NCBI RefSeq assembly: GCF_003479605.1
Contig: NZ_QUHR01000006.1
Span: forward strand, 131,376 to 195,375
DNA from: Roseburia sp. AF12-17LB
GTDB taxonomy: Bacteria; Bacillota; Clostridia; Lachnospirales; Lachnospiraceae
Reading direction: 5' to 3'
Length of the DNA: 64,000 nucleotides
A program made the translations under genes and the position numbers. Position 1 is the first letter of the stretch. Each line of letters begins with the position of its first letter. Positions 9,001 to 17,938 of this stretch are shown here, one piece after another. The notes below the pieces were generated by a model that saw only the letters and a list, made by a program, of their open reading frames with translations, was not told where the DNA came from and did no database searches.

Positions 9001-10131
9001 ATGAAAGATTTAAAAGAGATAAGAGCAGAAATTGACAGCGTGGACAAAGAGCTGGTGTCACTGTATGAAAAACGTATGGCACTGACCGAACAGGTGGCAG
9101 ATTATAAGCTTTCTACCGGGAAAAAAGTCTTTGATAAGGCAAGGGAAGAAGAAAAGTTAGAAAAGGTAACTTCCATGGTAGATGACCCGTTTTTAAAGCG
9201 TGGAACAAGAGAACTTTTTGAACATCTGATGAGCATGAGCAGAAAAAGGCAGTATCAGAAGCTGGCAGAAAAAGGCATTATGGAGCCGATACCATTTGAA
9301 GAGGTAGCGGCACTTCCGGATAAAAATATAAGAATCGTATATCAGGGAGAAGAGGGCGCATACAGCCAGATGGCAATGCAGCAGTTTTTCCATGATACCA
9401 CAAACAGTTATCATGTGCAGACCTGGCGGGATGCCATGGAAGCAATCGCAAAAGGAGAAGCAGATTATGCAGTGCTTCCGATTGAGAATTCTTCTGCCGG
9501 AATTGTGTCAGAAAATTATGATTTGCTGGTAGAATATGATAATTGTATCGTGGGAGAACAGATTATTCCAATAGACCACTGCCTGCTCGGAACGAAAGGC
9601 TCAAAGCTATCTGATATTGAACAGGTATATTCCCATCCGCAGGCACTGATGCAGTGTGGCAGATATTTGGACGAGCATCGGAACTGGGAAAAACACAGCT
9701 TTAAGAATACTGCCATGGCAGCAAAAAAAGTAAAAGAAGATGGTCTCCTAAGACAGGCAGCCATTGCCAGCCGTCTTACTGCCGATATTTACAGGCTTGA
9801 TATATTGGACGAGCATATCCAGGATAACAGCAATAACTGTACAAAGTTTGTCATTGTAACCGGCCGTAAGATATTCTTAAAGAATGCCGGAAAAATCAGT
9901 ATCTGCTTTGAAATTCCGCATGAAAGTGGATCTCTTTATCATATGTTATCCCATTTTATTTTTAATGATTTGAACATGAATAAGATAGAATCAAGACCAT
10001 TAGGAGAGCGGAACTGGGAATATCGTTTCTTTATTGACTTTGAAGGAAATTTAAATGAGAGTGCAGTAAAGAATGCATTGCATGGAATCAAAGAAGAAGC
10101 TGAAAACTTTAAAATTCTTGGAAATTATTAG
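9001..10131 (+). CDS. pheA: Bifunctional chorismate mutase / prephenate dehydratase
   Basis: 376 residues, the length of fused P-proteins. It converts chorismate to prephenate and on to phenylpyruvate for phenylalanine. The AroQ chorismate mutase helices fill residues 1-90 (LKEIRAEIDSVDKELVSLYEKR). The prephenate dehydratase domain runs from RIVYQGEEGAYSQ (about 110) to TKFVIVTG (about 280) with PIENSSAGIV in between. The ACT domain follows (about 295-376) with GSLYHML and the phenylalanine-binding ESRP motif, so feedback inhibition by phenylalanine is expected. Ribosome site AAGGTG. The next gene begins 21 bases later. Confidence 0.95.
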   Translation: MKDLKEIRAEIDSVDKELVSLYEKRMALTEQVADYKLSTGKKVFDKAREEEKLEKVTSMVDDPFLKRGTRELFEHLMSMSRKRQYQKLAEKGIMEPIPFEEVAALPDKNIRIVYQGEEGAYSQMAMQQFFHDTTNSYHVQTWRDAMEAIAKGEADYAVLPIENSSAGIVSENYDLLVEYDNCIVGEQIIPIDHCLLGTKGSKLSDIEQVYSHPQALMQCGRYLDEHRNWEKHSFKNTAMAAKKVKEDGLLRQAAIASRLTADIYRLDILDEHIQDNSNNCTKFVIVTGRKIFLKNAGKISICFEIPHESGSLYHMLSHFIFNDLNMNKIESRPLGERNWEYRFFIDFEGNLNESAVKNALHGIKEEAENFKILGNY

Positions 10132-10152
10132 AAAGACAGGTAAGACATTAAG

Positions 10153-11448
10153 ATGAAACATTCAGGAGAATTAATTTTATATAAGAACTTTGAAAATGGA
10201 GAATTATTTTATAATTTTACATGGATTTTGGAAAACTATGATAGTGAATTTTACAATCGGTCTGATATAGTAGAATTGTATTATAGATGTTTGAACCAAC
10301 TGATTGAACTGGCAGTGAGCCACGGTTTTGAAGGAAATCTGTGGCACTGTTTTCTTGCGTTTATTATGGTAAATAATGAAAATGCCTACAGTACCGCCTG
10401 CGAAATGAAAGGAGCAGTAAACGGAAGTATCAATGCGATTGCAGCCCATGATTTTGCTATTTTAAAAGAAATGTTTGATTATAACTTAAATGAAGTGGCA
10501 AAGACTCTGGAAATTGATGATATGGATGTGCTTCAGAATTTCAAGGGACCGGATGATAATGGAAGCGTATTTAACAAACGTATCCGTGACTGCATCTGTG
10601 AACTGGCTGTAGAACTGGCAGGAGCAAAGGATACCAATGCATTTCAGGACAGCGTAACCGGATTCTATGCAAGATTTGGTGTGGGAAATCTAGGCTTACA
10701 TAAGGCATTCCGTATCCAGAATACCAATGGTGTTGTAGAACTGGCACCGATTACCAGAATCGCTCATGTGAAACTCGATGACCTGGTAGGCTATGAAATT
10801 GCCAAGAAGAAGCTGGTGGATAATACAGAAGCTTTTGTAAAGGGAAAGAGTGCCAATAACTGTCTGTTGTTTGGTGATGCAGGTACCGGTAAATCAACCA
10901 GCATAAAGGCAATTGCCAATCAGTATTATGAGCAGGGACTTCGCCTGATTGAAGTTTATAAGCATCAGTTTAAAGATTTGAACACGGTTATTTCCATGAT
11001 AAAGAACCGTAATTATAAATTTATTATATATATGGATGATTTATCTTTTGAGGAATTTGAAATTGAATACAAATATTTGAAAGCTGTAATTGAAGGTGGG
11101 CTGGAGAAGAAACCGGACAATGTGCTGATTTATGCAACCTCAAACCGCAGACATCTGATTCGTGAGAACTTTTCAGATAAAGAGGAAGTGCGTGAGGATA
11201 TGCATACTTCTGACACCGTACAGGAAAAACTTTCGCTGGTATATCGTTTTGGTGTATCTATTTACTTTGGAGCACCGACCAAGAAAGAATTCCAGCAGAT
11301 TGTAGTAGAACTGGCAGAAAAGCAGGGAGTACATCTTCCGGCAGAAGAGCTTTTAGCAGAAGCCAACAAATGGGAGTTAAGTCATGGTGGACTTTCCGGA
11401 AGAACCGCACAGCAGTTTATCAATTATATGTTAGGACAGGAAGTGTAA
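10153..11448 (+). CDS. DUF815-type AAA ATPase
   Basis: 431 residues. The C-terminal half is an AAA ATPase with P-loop FGDAGTGKST (about 240-249), a Walker B-like stretch FIIYMDDLSFEEFE (about 291-304), and TSNRRHLI just after. This layout, and DDLVGYEIAKKKL before the P-loop, match the DUF815 (PF05673) family of unknown function. The N-terminal 200 residues are helical and not recognised. It sits between pheA and the polyphosphate genes, reading the same way with short gaps, so co-transcription is likely. Substrate unknown. Confidence 0.82.
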   Translation: MKHSGELILYKNFENGELFYNFTWILENYDSEFYNRSDIVELYYRCLNQLIELAVSHGFEGNLWHCFLAFIMVNNENAYSTACEMKGAVNGSINAIAAHDFAILKEMFDYNLNEVAKTLEIDDMDVLQNFKGPDDNGSVFNKRIRDCICELAVELAGAKDTNAFQDSVTGFYARFGVGNLGLHKAFRIQNTNGVVELAPITRIAHVKLDDLVGYEIAKKKLVDNTEAFVKGKSANNCLLFGDAGTGKSTSIKAIANQYYEQGLRLIEVYKHQFKDLNTVISMIKNRNYKFIIYMDDLSFEEFEIEYKYLKAVIEGGLEKKPDNVLIYATSNRRHLIRENFSDKEEVREDMHTSDTVQEKLSLVYRFGVSIYFGAPTKKEFQQIVVELAEKQGVHLPAEELLAEANKWELSHGGLSGRTAQQFINYMLGQEV

Positions 11449-11478
11449 CAGAAGATTTACACAGGAGGAGGAGCACGG

Positions 11479-13011
11479 ATGAAGACTTTTGCAGCAATTT
11501 ATATCGGGTCTTATGAAATCAGCATGAAAGTGTTTGAGCTTTCCATTAAGAGAGGAATCCGGGAAATTGACCATGTCCGCCATAGAATAGAATTGGGAAG
11601 GGATGTTTATTCCCAGGGATATGTTGGATATGAAACAGCGGATGAATTGTGTCAGGTGCTGAAAGAATTCGTGGGGATTATGGAGATGTATCGGACGGAT
11701 GAGTATGAAGCATATTCAGGTCTTGTCATCCGGGATGCACAGAACGAAGCATTTATTTTAGACCAGATACGGATTCGAACCGGACTTAATGTGAAAGTGC
11801 TGAGCAATTCGGAACATCGTTTTATCAGTTATAAGACGGTGGCATCCCAGAAGAATTTTGAGGATATGACCAGTCAGAATGCAGCAGTAGTTGATGTAGG
11901 TGGTGGCAGTATGCAGATAACACTTTTTGTAAAAGGAAAGGTAGTTACCACGCAGCATCTTCTGATTGGAATTATGCGTGTACAGGAGAAACTCTTTGAC
12001 CTTGGCATGCAAAGCAGCGGTAATTATGAGCAGCAGATACAGGAAGTCGTAGATAAGGAATTAGAGGTCTTTAAAGCTCTTTATCTGCCAAAGGATGGCA
12101 TCCGTTATGTTATTTTTATGGGAGATTATATCTCTGCATTTATGCCGAAAATCAGTAAAGAAAATGGCAAATGTATGGTAGATGCGGACAAGTTCTATCG
12201 TTATACGGAGAAGCTGAGAGCCAAGAATACAGGACAGATTGCAAGAGAATTAGGAATCACCAACGAGAGTGATGCATTGCTGATTCCGGCACTGGTTATC
12301 TATCGTCAGTTAGTTGCTGCATTAAATGCGCAGAATGTTGTTGTTCCGGGTGTGAATGTAAATGATGGTATAGCATATGATTATGCACAGCGGCATAATA
12401 TGGTGAAAGCAACACATGATTTCGAAGAAGATGTAATATCTGCGGCGGAATGTATGTCCAAAAGATATTTCGGCTATCAGCCACATCTTGAAGCATTAGA
12501 GCAGATGGCAGTCCGGATATTTGATGCCATGAAGAAGATTCATGGATTGGGAAACAGAGAGCGGCTGATGCTAAGGACAGCAGCCATTCTCCATGACTGT
12601 GGTAAATTTGTCAGTCTGGTTAATGGACCGCAGTGCTCCTATGACATTATTATTTCTTCAGAAATTATTGGATTGACTCATCTGGAGCGTGAAATTGTGG
12701 CGTCTACGGTACTTTATAATACACTACCGATAGACAGCTATGACAGACTGGCAGATAAGATGGATCATGACAGTTATCTTACCGTAGCCAAGCTTGCAGC
12801 TATCCTTAAGGTGGCAAATGCCATGGATAGAAGCCACAAGCAGAAATTTAAGAATGTAAAGACATCTGTTTCCGGAAGAAATCTGATTATTACCATAGAG
12901 ACGGAAGATGATGTGACCTTGGAAAAGGGACTGTTTGAGTCCAAGGCGTCCTTCTTTGAAGAAGTATTCAGTATGAAACCGGTGATTAAAGTGAAAAAGG
13001 TCTATAGTTAG
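11479..13011 (+). CDS. Ppx/GppA-type phosphatase with HD domain
   Basis: 510 residues. Ppx/GppA enzymes hydrolyse polyphosphate ends or pppGpp. The ASKHA fold is indicated by FAAIYIGSYEISMKVFEL at the N-terminus, in which the usual D-x-G is Y-I-G-S, and by VDVGGGSMQITLF at about 138-150. A C-terminal HD-type domain has ILHDCGKFV near 370. It is 6 bases ahead of ppk, so it is most likely an exopolyphosphatase in one operon with the kinase. The start is preceded by the strong site AGGAGGAGG. pppGpp hydrolysis cannot be excluded. Confidence 0.87.
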   Translation: MKTFAAIYIGSYEISMKVFELSIKRGIREIDHVRHRIELGRDVYSQGYVGYETADELCQVLKEFVGIMEMYRTDEYEAYSGLVIRDAQNEAFILDQIRIRTGLNVKVLSNSEHRFISYKTVASQKNFEDMTSQNAAVVDVGGGSMQITLFVKGKVVTTQHLLIGIMRVQEKLFDLGMQSSGNYEQQIQEVVDKELEVFKALYLPKDGIRYVIFMGDYISAFMPKISKENGKCMVDADKFYRYTEKLRAKNTGQIARELGITNESDALLIPALVIYRQLVAALNAQNVVVPGVNVNDGIAYDYAQRHNMVKATHDFEEDVISAAECMSKRYFGYQPHLEALEQMAVRIFDAMKKIHGLGNRERLMLRTAAILHDCGKFVSLVNGPQCSYDIIISSEIIGLTHLEREIVASTVLYNTLPIDSYDRLADKMDHDSYLTVAKLAAILKVANAMDRSHKQKFKNVKTSVSGRNLIITIETEDDVTLEKGLFESKASFFEEVFSMKPVIKVKKVYS

Positions 13012-13017
13012 GAGAGT

Positions 13018-15219
13018 ATGCGAATGGAAAAATTAAAAGAATATACGAATCCGGAATATTATGAAAACCGTGAGTTGAGCTGGATTAAATTTAATGGCAG
13101 AGTATTGAATGAAGCAAGAGACAAATCCATTCCGCTGCTGGAGCGGTTAAAATTTGTCAGCATTACTTCTTCAAATCTGGACGAATTTTTCATGGTACGT
13201 GTGGCTTCTTTAAAGGATATGGTACATGCGGGCTATAAGAAAACAGATATTGCCGGTATGACAGCGTCTGAACAGTTAGCAGCCATTAATCATGATACCA
13301 GGGAATTGGTAGAACTGCAGTATTCTACTTATAACCGTTCCCTGATTCCGCTATTGAATGCAAGAGGAATCTATATTGTAGATGCCTATGAAGATTTGGA
13401 AAATTTTCAGGCAGAATATGTAGACCGTTATTTTGAAGAAAATATATATCCGGTACTGACACCGATGGCAGTGGATGCATCCAGACCATTTCCGTTGATT
13501 CGCAATAAGACATTAAACATTGTAGCTTTACTGGAAGAAAATCCGAAGAAGGATGACCTCCTTGGCAAAGAAGAAGAGAAGAAGCTTAAGGCAGAGGGGA
13601 AGAAGGGCGGAACCATCTATGAATATGCAACCGTTCAGGTGCCATCTGTATTACCAAGGCTGATTCCAATTCCATCCGTAAAGGAAGGCGAGAAATCCTT
13701 TATCCTGTTGGAGCAGATTATTGAGAAGAATATTTCCAAATTGTTCTTAGGCCATAAAGTGGTCTGTGCTTATCCGTATCGTATTATGCGTAATGCGGAC
13801 CTTTCCTTTGATGAGGACGAAGCAGAGGATTTACTGAAAGAAATTGAAAAATCCCTAAAGAAACGGCAGTGGGGCGAAGTTATCCGGCTGGAAGTGGAAT
13901 ATGGCATTGATAAGCGTCTGCTGGCATTTTTAAAGGATGAACTTCGGGTAGAGTCAGAGGATGATATCTTTAAAATCAATGGACCGATTGATTTGACTTA
14001 CCTGATGAAGATGTATGGACTGGAAGGCTGTGATGATTTACGTTACAAACCATATACGCCACAGCCGGTGCCGCAGATCCAGCAGGGAGAGAGTATCTTT
14101 GATGCGATTAAAAAAGGTGATATTTTACTGCATCATCCATACCAGACCTTTGATCCGGTAGTCGAATTTATCCGTCAGGCAGCCAAAGATCCGGATGTAC
14201 TGGCAATCAAACAGACACTTTACCGTGTCAGCGGCAATTCGCCAATCATTGCATCGCTGGCGCAGGCAGCAGAAAATGGCAAACAGGTATCTGTTCTGGT
14301 AGAATTAAAAGCCCGTTTCGATGAGGAAAATAATATTGTCTGGGCAAAAAAATTAGAGAAAGCAGGCTGCCATGTCATCTATGGTCTGGTGGGCTTAAAG
14401 ACCCACAGCAAGATTGCACTGGTCGTAAGAAGAGAAGAAGAAGGCATCTGCCGTTATGTACATCTTGGAACCGGAAACTATAACGATTCCACTGCAAAGC
14501 TGTACACAGACTGTGGTATCTTTACCTGTTCGGAAGCAATCGGAGAAGATGCAACAGCAGTATTTAATATGTTATCCGGTTATTCTGAACCGCTGTCCTG
14601 GAACCGGCTGGTGGTAGCACCAATCTGGCTGCGGAAGCGTTTCTTGAAATTAATTGAGCGTGAAACAAAATACGCCAGGGCGGGAAAGACAGCCAAAATT
14701 GTTGCCAAGATGAATTCTCTTTGTGACCGTGATATTATTGCAGCTTTGTATGAAGCATCAGCAGCGGGAGTGCAGATTGATCTGGTGGTACGTGGAATCT
14801 GCTGCCTGAAGGTAGGCATTCCAAAGATCAGTGAAAATATCAGAGTGCGTTCCATTGTAGGAAATTTCTTGGAGCACAGCAGAATTTTCTATTTCTATAA
14901 TGATGGACAGGAAGAAATTTACATGGGAAGTGCTGACTGGATGCCGCGTAACTTAGACCGCCGTGTAGAGATTATTTTCCCCGTAGAAAATGAAGAGTTA
15001 AAGCATAAAGTAATGCATATTCTGGATGTGGAACTGGCAGATAATACGAAAGCACATCTCCTTCAGAAGGATGGCACCTATGAAAAGGTTGACAAACGTG
15101 GAAAGGTACTGGTGAATTCACAGCTGCAGTTCTGCAGGGAAGCAGAAGAAGCAGCACCAAAGCCTGCAGATGTGGTAAAAGACCGTATTTTTATTCCGGC
15201 AGAACCGGTAGAGGACTAA
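13018..15219 (+). CDS. ppk1: Polyphosphate kinase 1
   Basis: 733 residues, full length. It reversibly transfers the gamma-phosphate of ATP to inorganic polyphosphate. Visible landmarks are ENRELSWIKFNGRVL at the N-terminus, HPYQTFDPV near 373, KTHSKIALVV near 461 and HLGTGNYND near 481; the last holds the histidine equivalent to the phosphorylated His of the E. coli enzyme. The SADWMPRNLDRRVEI motif is at about 640. The start at 13018 overlaps a GGAGAG site; ATG at 13024 is an alternative. A synthase next to a degrading enzyme suggests local control of polyphosphate level. Confidence 0.96.
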   Translation: MRMEKLKEYTNPEYYENRELSWIKFNGRVLNEARDKSIPLLERLKFVSITSSNLDEFFMVRVASLKDMVHAGYKKTDIAGMTASEQLAAINHDTRELVELQYSTYNRSLIPLLNARGIYIVDAYEDLENFQAEYVDRYFEENIYPVLTPMAVDASRPFPLIRNKTLNIVALLEENPKKDDLLGKEEEKKLKAEGKKGGTIYEYATVQVPSVLPRLIPIPSVKEGEKSFILLEQIIEKNISKLFLGHKVVCAYPYRIMRNADLSFDEDEAEDLLKEIEKSLKKRQWGEVIRLEVEYGIDKRLLAFLKDELRVESEDDIFKINGPIDLTYLMKMYGLEGCDDLRYKPYTPQPVPQIQQGESIFDAIKKGDILLHHPYQTFDPVVEFIRQAAKDPDVLAIKQTLYRVSGNSPIIASLAQAAENGKQVSVLVELKARFDEENNIVWAKKLEKAGCHVIYGLVGLKTHSKIALVVRREEEGICRYVHLGTGNYNDSTAKLYTDCGIFTCSEAIGEDATAVFNMLSGYSEPLSWNRLVVAPIWLRKRFLKLIERETKYARAGKTAKIVAKMNSLCDRDIIAALYEASAAGVQIDLVVRGICCLKVGIPKISENIRVRSIVGNFLEHSRIFYFYNDGQEEIYMGSADWMPRNLDRRVEIIFPVENEELKHKVMHILDVELADNTKAHLLQKDGTYEKVDKRGKVLVNSQLQFCREAEEAAPKPADVVKDRIFIPAEPVED

Positions 15220-15282
15220 AGAAATCAGACACTTTTGCCGATATATAATATGAAACCATTGAAATAAAGCTCCAGGGAGGGG

Positions 15283-15459
15283 ATTGTCGCATACGGATAT
15301 GACGGTTATTTTAAGGTTCCGGTTGTTTTGCTCGTTCATGAGCAGGAAAGACAGCAGAATAGAGGGTATTCGGATGAATCCAGCCGGAAAAAATGTTCCG
15401 AAAATGAATTTGAACGAATCTTTCGAAATGCATTAGACGAGGTGAAAGACAAAAAATAG
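15283..15459 (+). CDS. Possible small protein or decayed gene
   Basis: Between ppk1 and the next gene there are 318 bases. One frame (open from 15268 to the TAG at 15457-15459) reads like a real protein end: YFKVPVVLLVHEQERQQNRG, then an acidic-lysine tail ENEFERIFRNALDEVKDKK. It has AGGGAGGGG just before it but no ATG, GTG or TTG in frame; only ATT at 15283, very close to that site. A second frame from TTG 15284 is also open but looks less protein-like. It could be a small gene with an odd start, or one that lost its start by a small indel. Confidence 0.35.
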   Translation: MVAYGYDGYFKVPVVLLVHEQERQQNRGYSDESSRKKCSENEFERIFRNALDEVKDKK

Positions 15460-15471
15460 AAAGTATCTATA

Positions 15472-15518
15472 AAGAGGGACTGTTGTTTTACAGAAATTGT
15501 AAAATGACAGTCCCTCTT
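15472..15518. terminator. Hairpin between convergent genes
   Basis: A 12-bp stem AAGAGGGACTGT / ACAGTCCCTCTT with an inner TTTTACA/TGTAAAA stem. No T run follows on the plus strand, so it is a probable but atypical terminator shared by the convergent genes. Confidence 0.6.
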
Positions 15519-15537
15519 GGTGTACATGAGTAGTAAG

Positions 15538-16410
15538 CTATCTGCAATGCAGCGCATTTTTAATATCCGATAAAATATAATAAGGAATCGGCATATGTCT
15601 CGTTCCGTTTCCCATGGAAATATAAGGTTTGTTACTTCCGTGGAAGTCAGAGCCACCAGAAATAAGCAGATGATATTTTTGTGCAAGCTTCTTGATGTTC
15701 TGTTCGTCACCAAGCTGGTAGCTGGAATAGACGGCTTCAATACCATCTAAATGGCTTTCTTCTACCAGTGTCTGAACCAGAGCGTCCAATCGGTCTGCAT
15801 TCATGCGATAGAGTACCGGATGGGCTAAAATGGCAAGACCACCGGCATGATGAATCAGGGAAATACCTTCCTGCGGAGTGATTTTAGGACGGTCTACATA
15901 ATAAGGACAGTCATCCCCGATATATTTACTGAATACTGCATTCATATCTTTGGCAAGACCATGATTTACAAGGTATCTTGCAATATGTGCCCTTGTAATG
16001 ACTGCATCCGGAAATTCTCTGATAAGACTGTCATAATCAATGGCAAAGTGTGCCTCCTGCTGCAGTTTATCAACCATCAGGCGGTTGCGGTCTGTGCGGG
16101 AAGAACGGAATGCATTTAATTTATCATTAAATACTTTATCGTCCGGGTTAATATATAGCCCGACCATATGGATTTCACGATCATCCAGTTCACAGGAGAG
16201 TTCAACACCGGCAATGACTTCCGGTGCATCCGGGGAGTTAAGCCGCAAGGTTTCTTCCTGTGCTTCTCTAATACCATCGATACAGTCGTGGTCAGTAAGG
16301 GCAAAGGCATATATCGAATGACGTCTGGCTTCATGAACCAGCTCAGATGGAGTAAAAGTTCCGTCAGAGCAGGTTGAATGTACATGTAAATCAATAAATC
16401 CTGTTTCCAT
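15538..16410 (-). CDS. PHP-domain phosphoesterase
   Basis: 290 residues. A PHP fold with the metal motifs DLHVHSTCSDGT (H9, H11, D16), ALTDHDCIDG near 45-54, GGLAILAHPVLY near 176-187 and GGSDFHGSNK near 250. The pattern fits COG0613 enzymes, which act on nucleotide 3',5'-bisphosphates or short RNA ends. The start is METGFIDLHV at 16410, preceded on the minus strand by AAAGGA; ten further residues upstream lack a ribosome site. Single gene convergent with ppk1. Exact substrate not determinable. Confidence 0.88.
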   Translation of the reverse strand: METGFIDLHVHSTCSDGTFTPSELVHEARRHSIYAFALTDHDCIDGIREAQEETLRLNSPDAPEVIAGVELSCELDDREIHMVGLYINPDDKVFNDKLNAFRSSRTDRNRLMVDKLQQEAHFAIDYDSLIREFPDAVITRAHIARYLVNHGLAKDMNAVFSKYIGDDCPYYVDRPKITPQEGISLIHHAGGLAILAHPVLYRMNADRLDALVQTLVEESHLDGIEAVYSSYQLGDEQNIKKLAQKYHLLISGGSDFHGSNKPYISMGNGTRHMPIPYYILSDIKNALHCR

Positions 16411-16587
16411 GGTATAATCCTTTCTAACAGCTCGAAACAATTATTTTTTAGAATTATTTATGAATATGATTATAAGAGTAATCTTTCGTTTTGACAATCC
16501 GGAAGAAATGAGAAAAATCTTTTGCGTATAAAAACAAAGTCCTTTATACTGCAATTAGGAAAAATAATCTGCAGGGGGGCAGGAAGC

Positions 16588-17772
16588 ATGAAAAAAATTT
16601 TAGAAGTAAGTATGCTTGGAACATTTCGAATGCAATATGGAAATCATTCCTTTATCATAGACCGGAAATCAACGACAAAGACGAACCGGCTGCTTCAGAT
16701 TATTCTGCATGCGGGTACAGAAGGGGTAACAAGGGAAGAACTGGTGGGAAGACTATGGGAAAATGAGGAGGTCGCAAACCCATCCAACAGTTTCCGGGCA
16801 ATTCTTTTCCGGGTGCGGAAACTGCTTAAGGAGCAGGGACTGCCGGAGAGCGATTATATTATAAGCCGAAAGGGAGTTTATTACTGGACACCGGAAATTC
16901 CGTATCGTTGTGATTGCATTTCTTTTGAAGAGAAGGCAGAGCATGCATTGAAACAGGCGGAAGATTTTGGAAAAACAGAATTAGAGGAAGCAGTCAGGCT
17001 GTACCGTGGAGAATTTTTGCCGGCACTGGGAGCATCGGAATGGGTAATTTTCTGGGCAACGAAATACCGGAAATTATATATGTCCTGTGTAAAGAGACTG
17101 TGCGGAATTTACCGGGATGAGCAGGAGTATCAGAAATTATATGAGATAGCAGAAAAAGCAGCGGTTCTTTATCCACTGGATGACTGGCAGGTATACCAGA
17201 TGGAGGCATTGATTGCCATGAAGCGTTCCAAAGAGGCGGTGGCATTATATCATAAGACAGAAGAAATGCTGCTGGCAGAGCTTGGCAGTGAGCCTTCAAA
17301 GTCTATGCTGGAACAATTAAAACGAATCAGCAGCTGTGTTACGGAGGATGATGCCACTCATATTCAGGCAATACAGGAGAAGCTGGAAGAAGAGAGAGAG
17401 GAAGGAGCATTTTACTGTTCGTATCCTGTTTTCATTGAAAATTACCGCTTTGCAAAACGGGTTTTGCAGCGTACGGGAAAGAGCGCGTGGCTTCTTATGA
17501 GCACCATTACCGATGGGAAGGGGTATGCTTCTGAAGGCGGTGTTCATTTCGAATACATCCGGGCAGAACTGGAGCAGGCATTGAAAAACTCCCTGCGCAG
17601 CGGTGACCTGTATACCAGATACAGCACAAACCAGTATCTGATACTTTTAATAGGTATTGAAGAAGAAAATTGCGGACTTGTGATAGAAAGAATCAATGAC
17701 AACATGGAACGGACGGCTGGAAAGAAATATGTGAAATATCATAAAGTATTGGTGAATGGAACAGACGAGTAG
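16588..17772 (+). CDS. BTAD-type transcriptional regulator with degenerate GGDEF-like tail
   Basis: 394 residues from the ATG preceded by GGGGGGCAGGA; an upstream in-frame ATG at 16522 has no ribosome site. Residues 1-95 form an OmpR/SARP-like winged helix (EVSMLGTFRM, then GVTREELVGRLW and SDYIISRKGVYYW). A helical bacterial transcriptional activator domain follows (about 100-245; LYRGEFLPALGASEWV, then the AVALYHKTEEMLLAELG repeat). The last 130 residues resemble a GGDEF domain: LRSGDLYTRYS, then TNQYLILL where GGDEF would stand, so it is probably a sensor or dimer domain and not a cyclase. The next gene, a surface protein 166 bases downstream, is a plausible target. Confidence 0.8.
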   Translation: MKKILEVSMLGTFRMQYGNHSFIIDRKSTTKTNRLLQIILHAGTEGVTREELVGRLWENEEVANPSNSFRAILFRVRKLLKEQGLPESDYIISRKGVYYWTPEIPYRCDCISFEEKAEHALKQAEDFGKTELEEAVRLYRGEFLPALGASEWVIFWATKYRKLYMSCVKRLCGIYRDEQEYQKLYEIAEKAAVLYPLDDWQVYQMEALIAMKRSKEAVALYHKTEEMLLAELGSEPSKSMLEQLKRISSCVTEDDATHIQAIQEKLEEEREEGAFYCSYPVFIENYRFAKRVLQRTGKSAWLLMSTITDGKGYASEGGVHFEYIRAELEQALKNSLRSGDLYTRYSTNQYLILLIGIEEENCGLVIERINDNMERTAGKKYVKYHKVLVNGTDE

Positions 17773-17938
17773 ATACGAGGAGAAATACAATACAAACAGG
17801 AAGATTTAAGTACAATTCGGAAGAATAAAGAAAAAATAGAAAAATATAACGCTTTTTATAACACAGAGTAGGCTATGATTGGTTATACAATTCATAAATC
17901 AACAGGAAATGGATAAAATGAATAAAAGGAGAAAAAAC

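Noticed and set aside
8553..9035. Open frames on both strands across element A
   Set aside because: They follow the palindrome arms, differ in frame and ends from those in element B, and lack ribosome sites; the palindrome explains them.
16491..16496. TTGACA before the BTAD regulator
   Set aside because: No reasonable -10 at 16-18 bases downstream.
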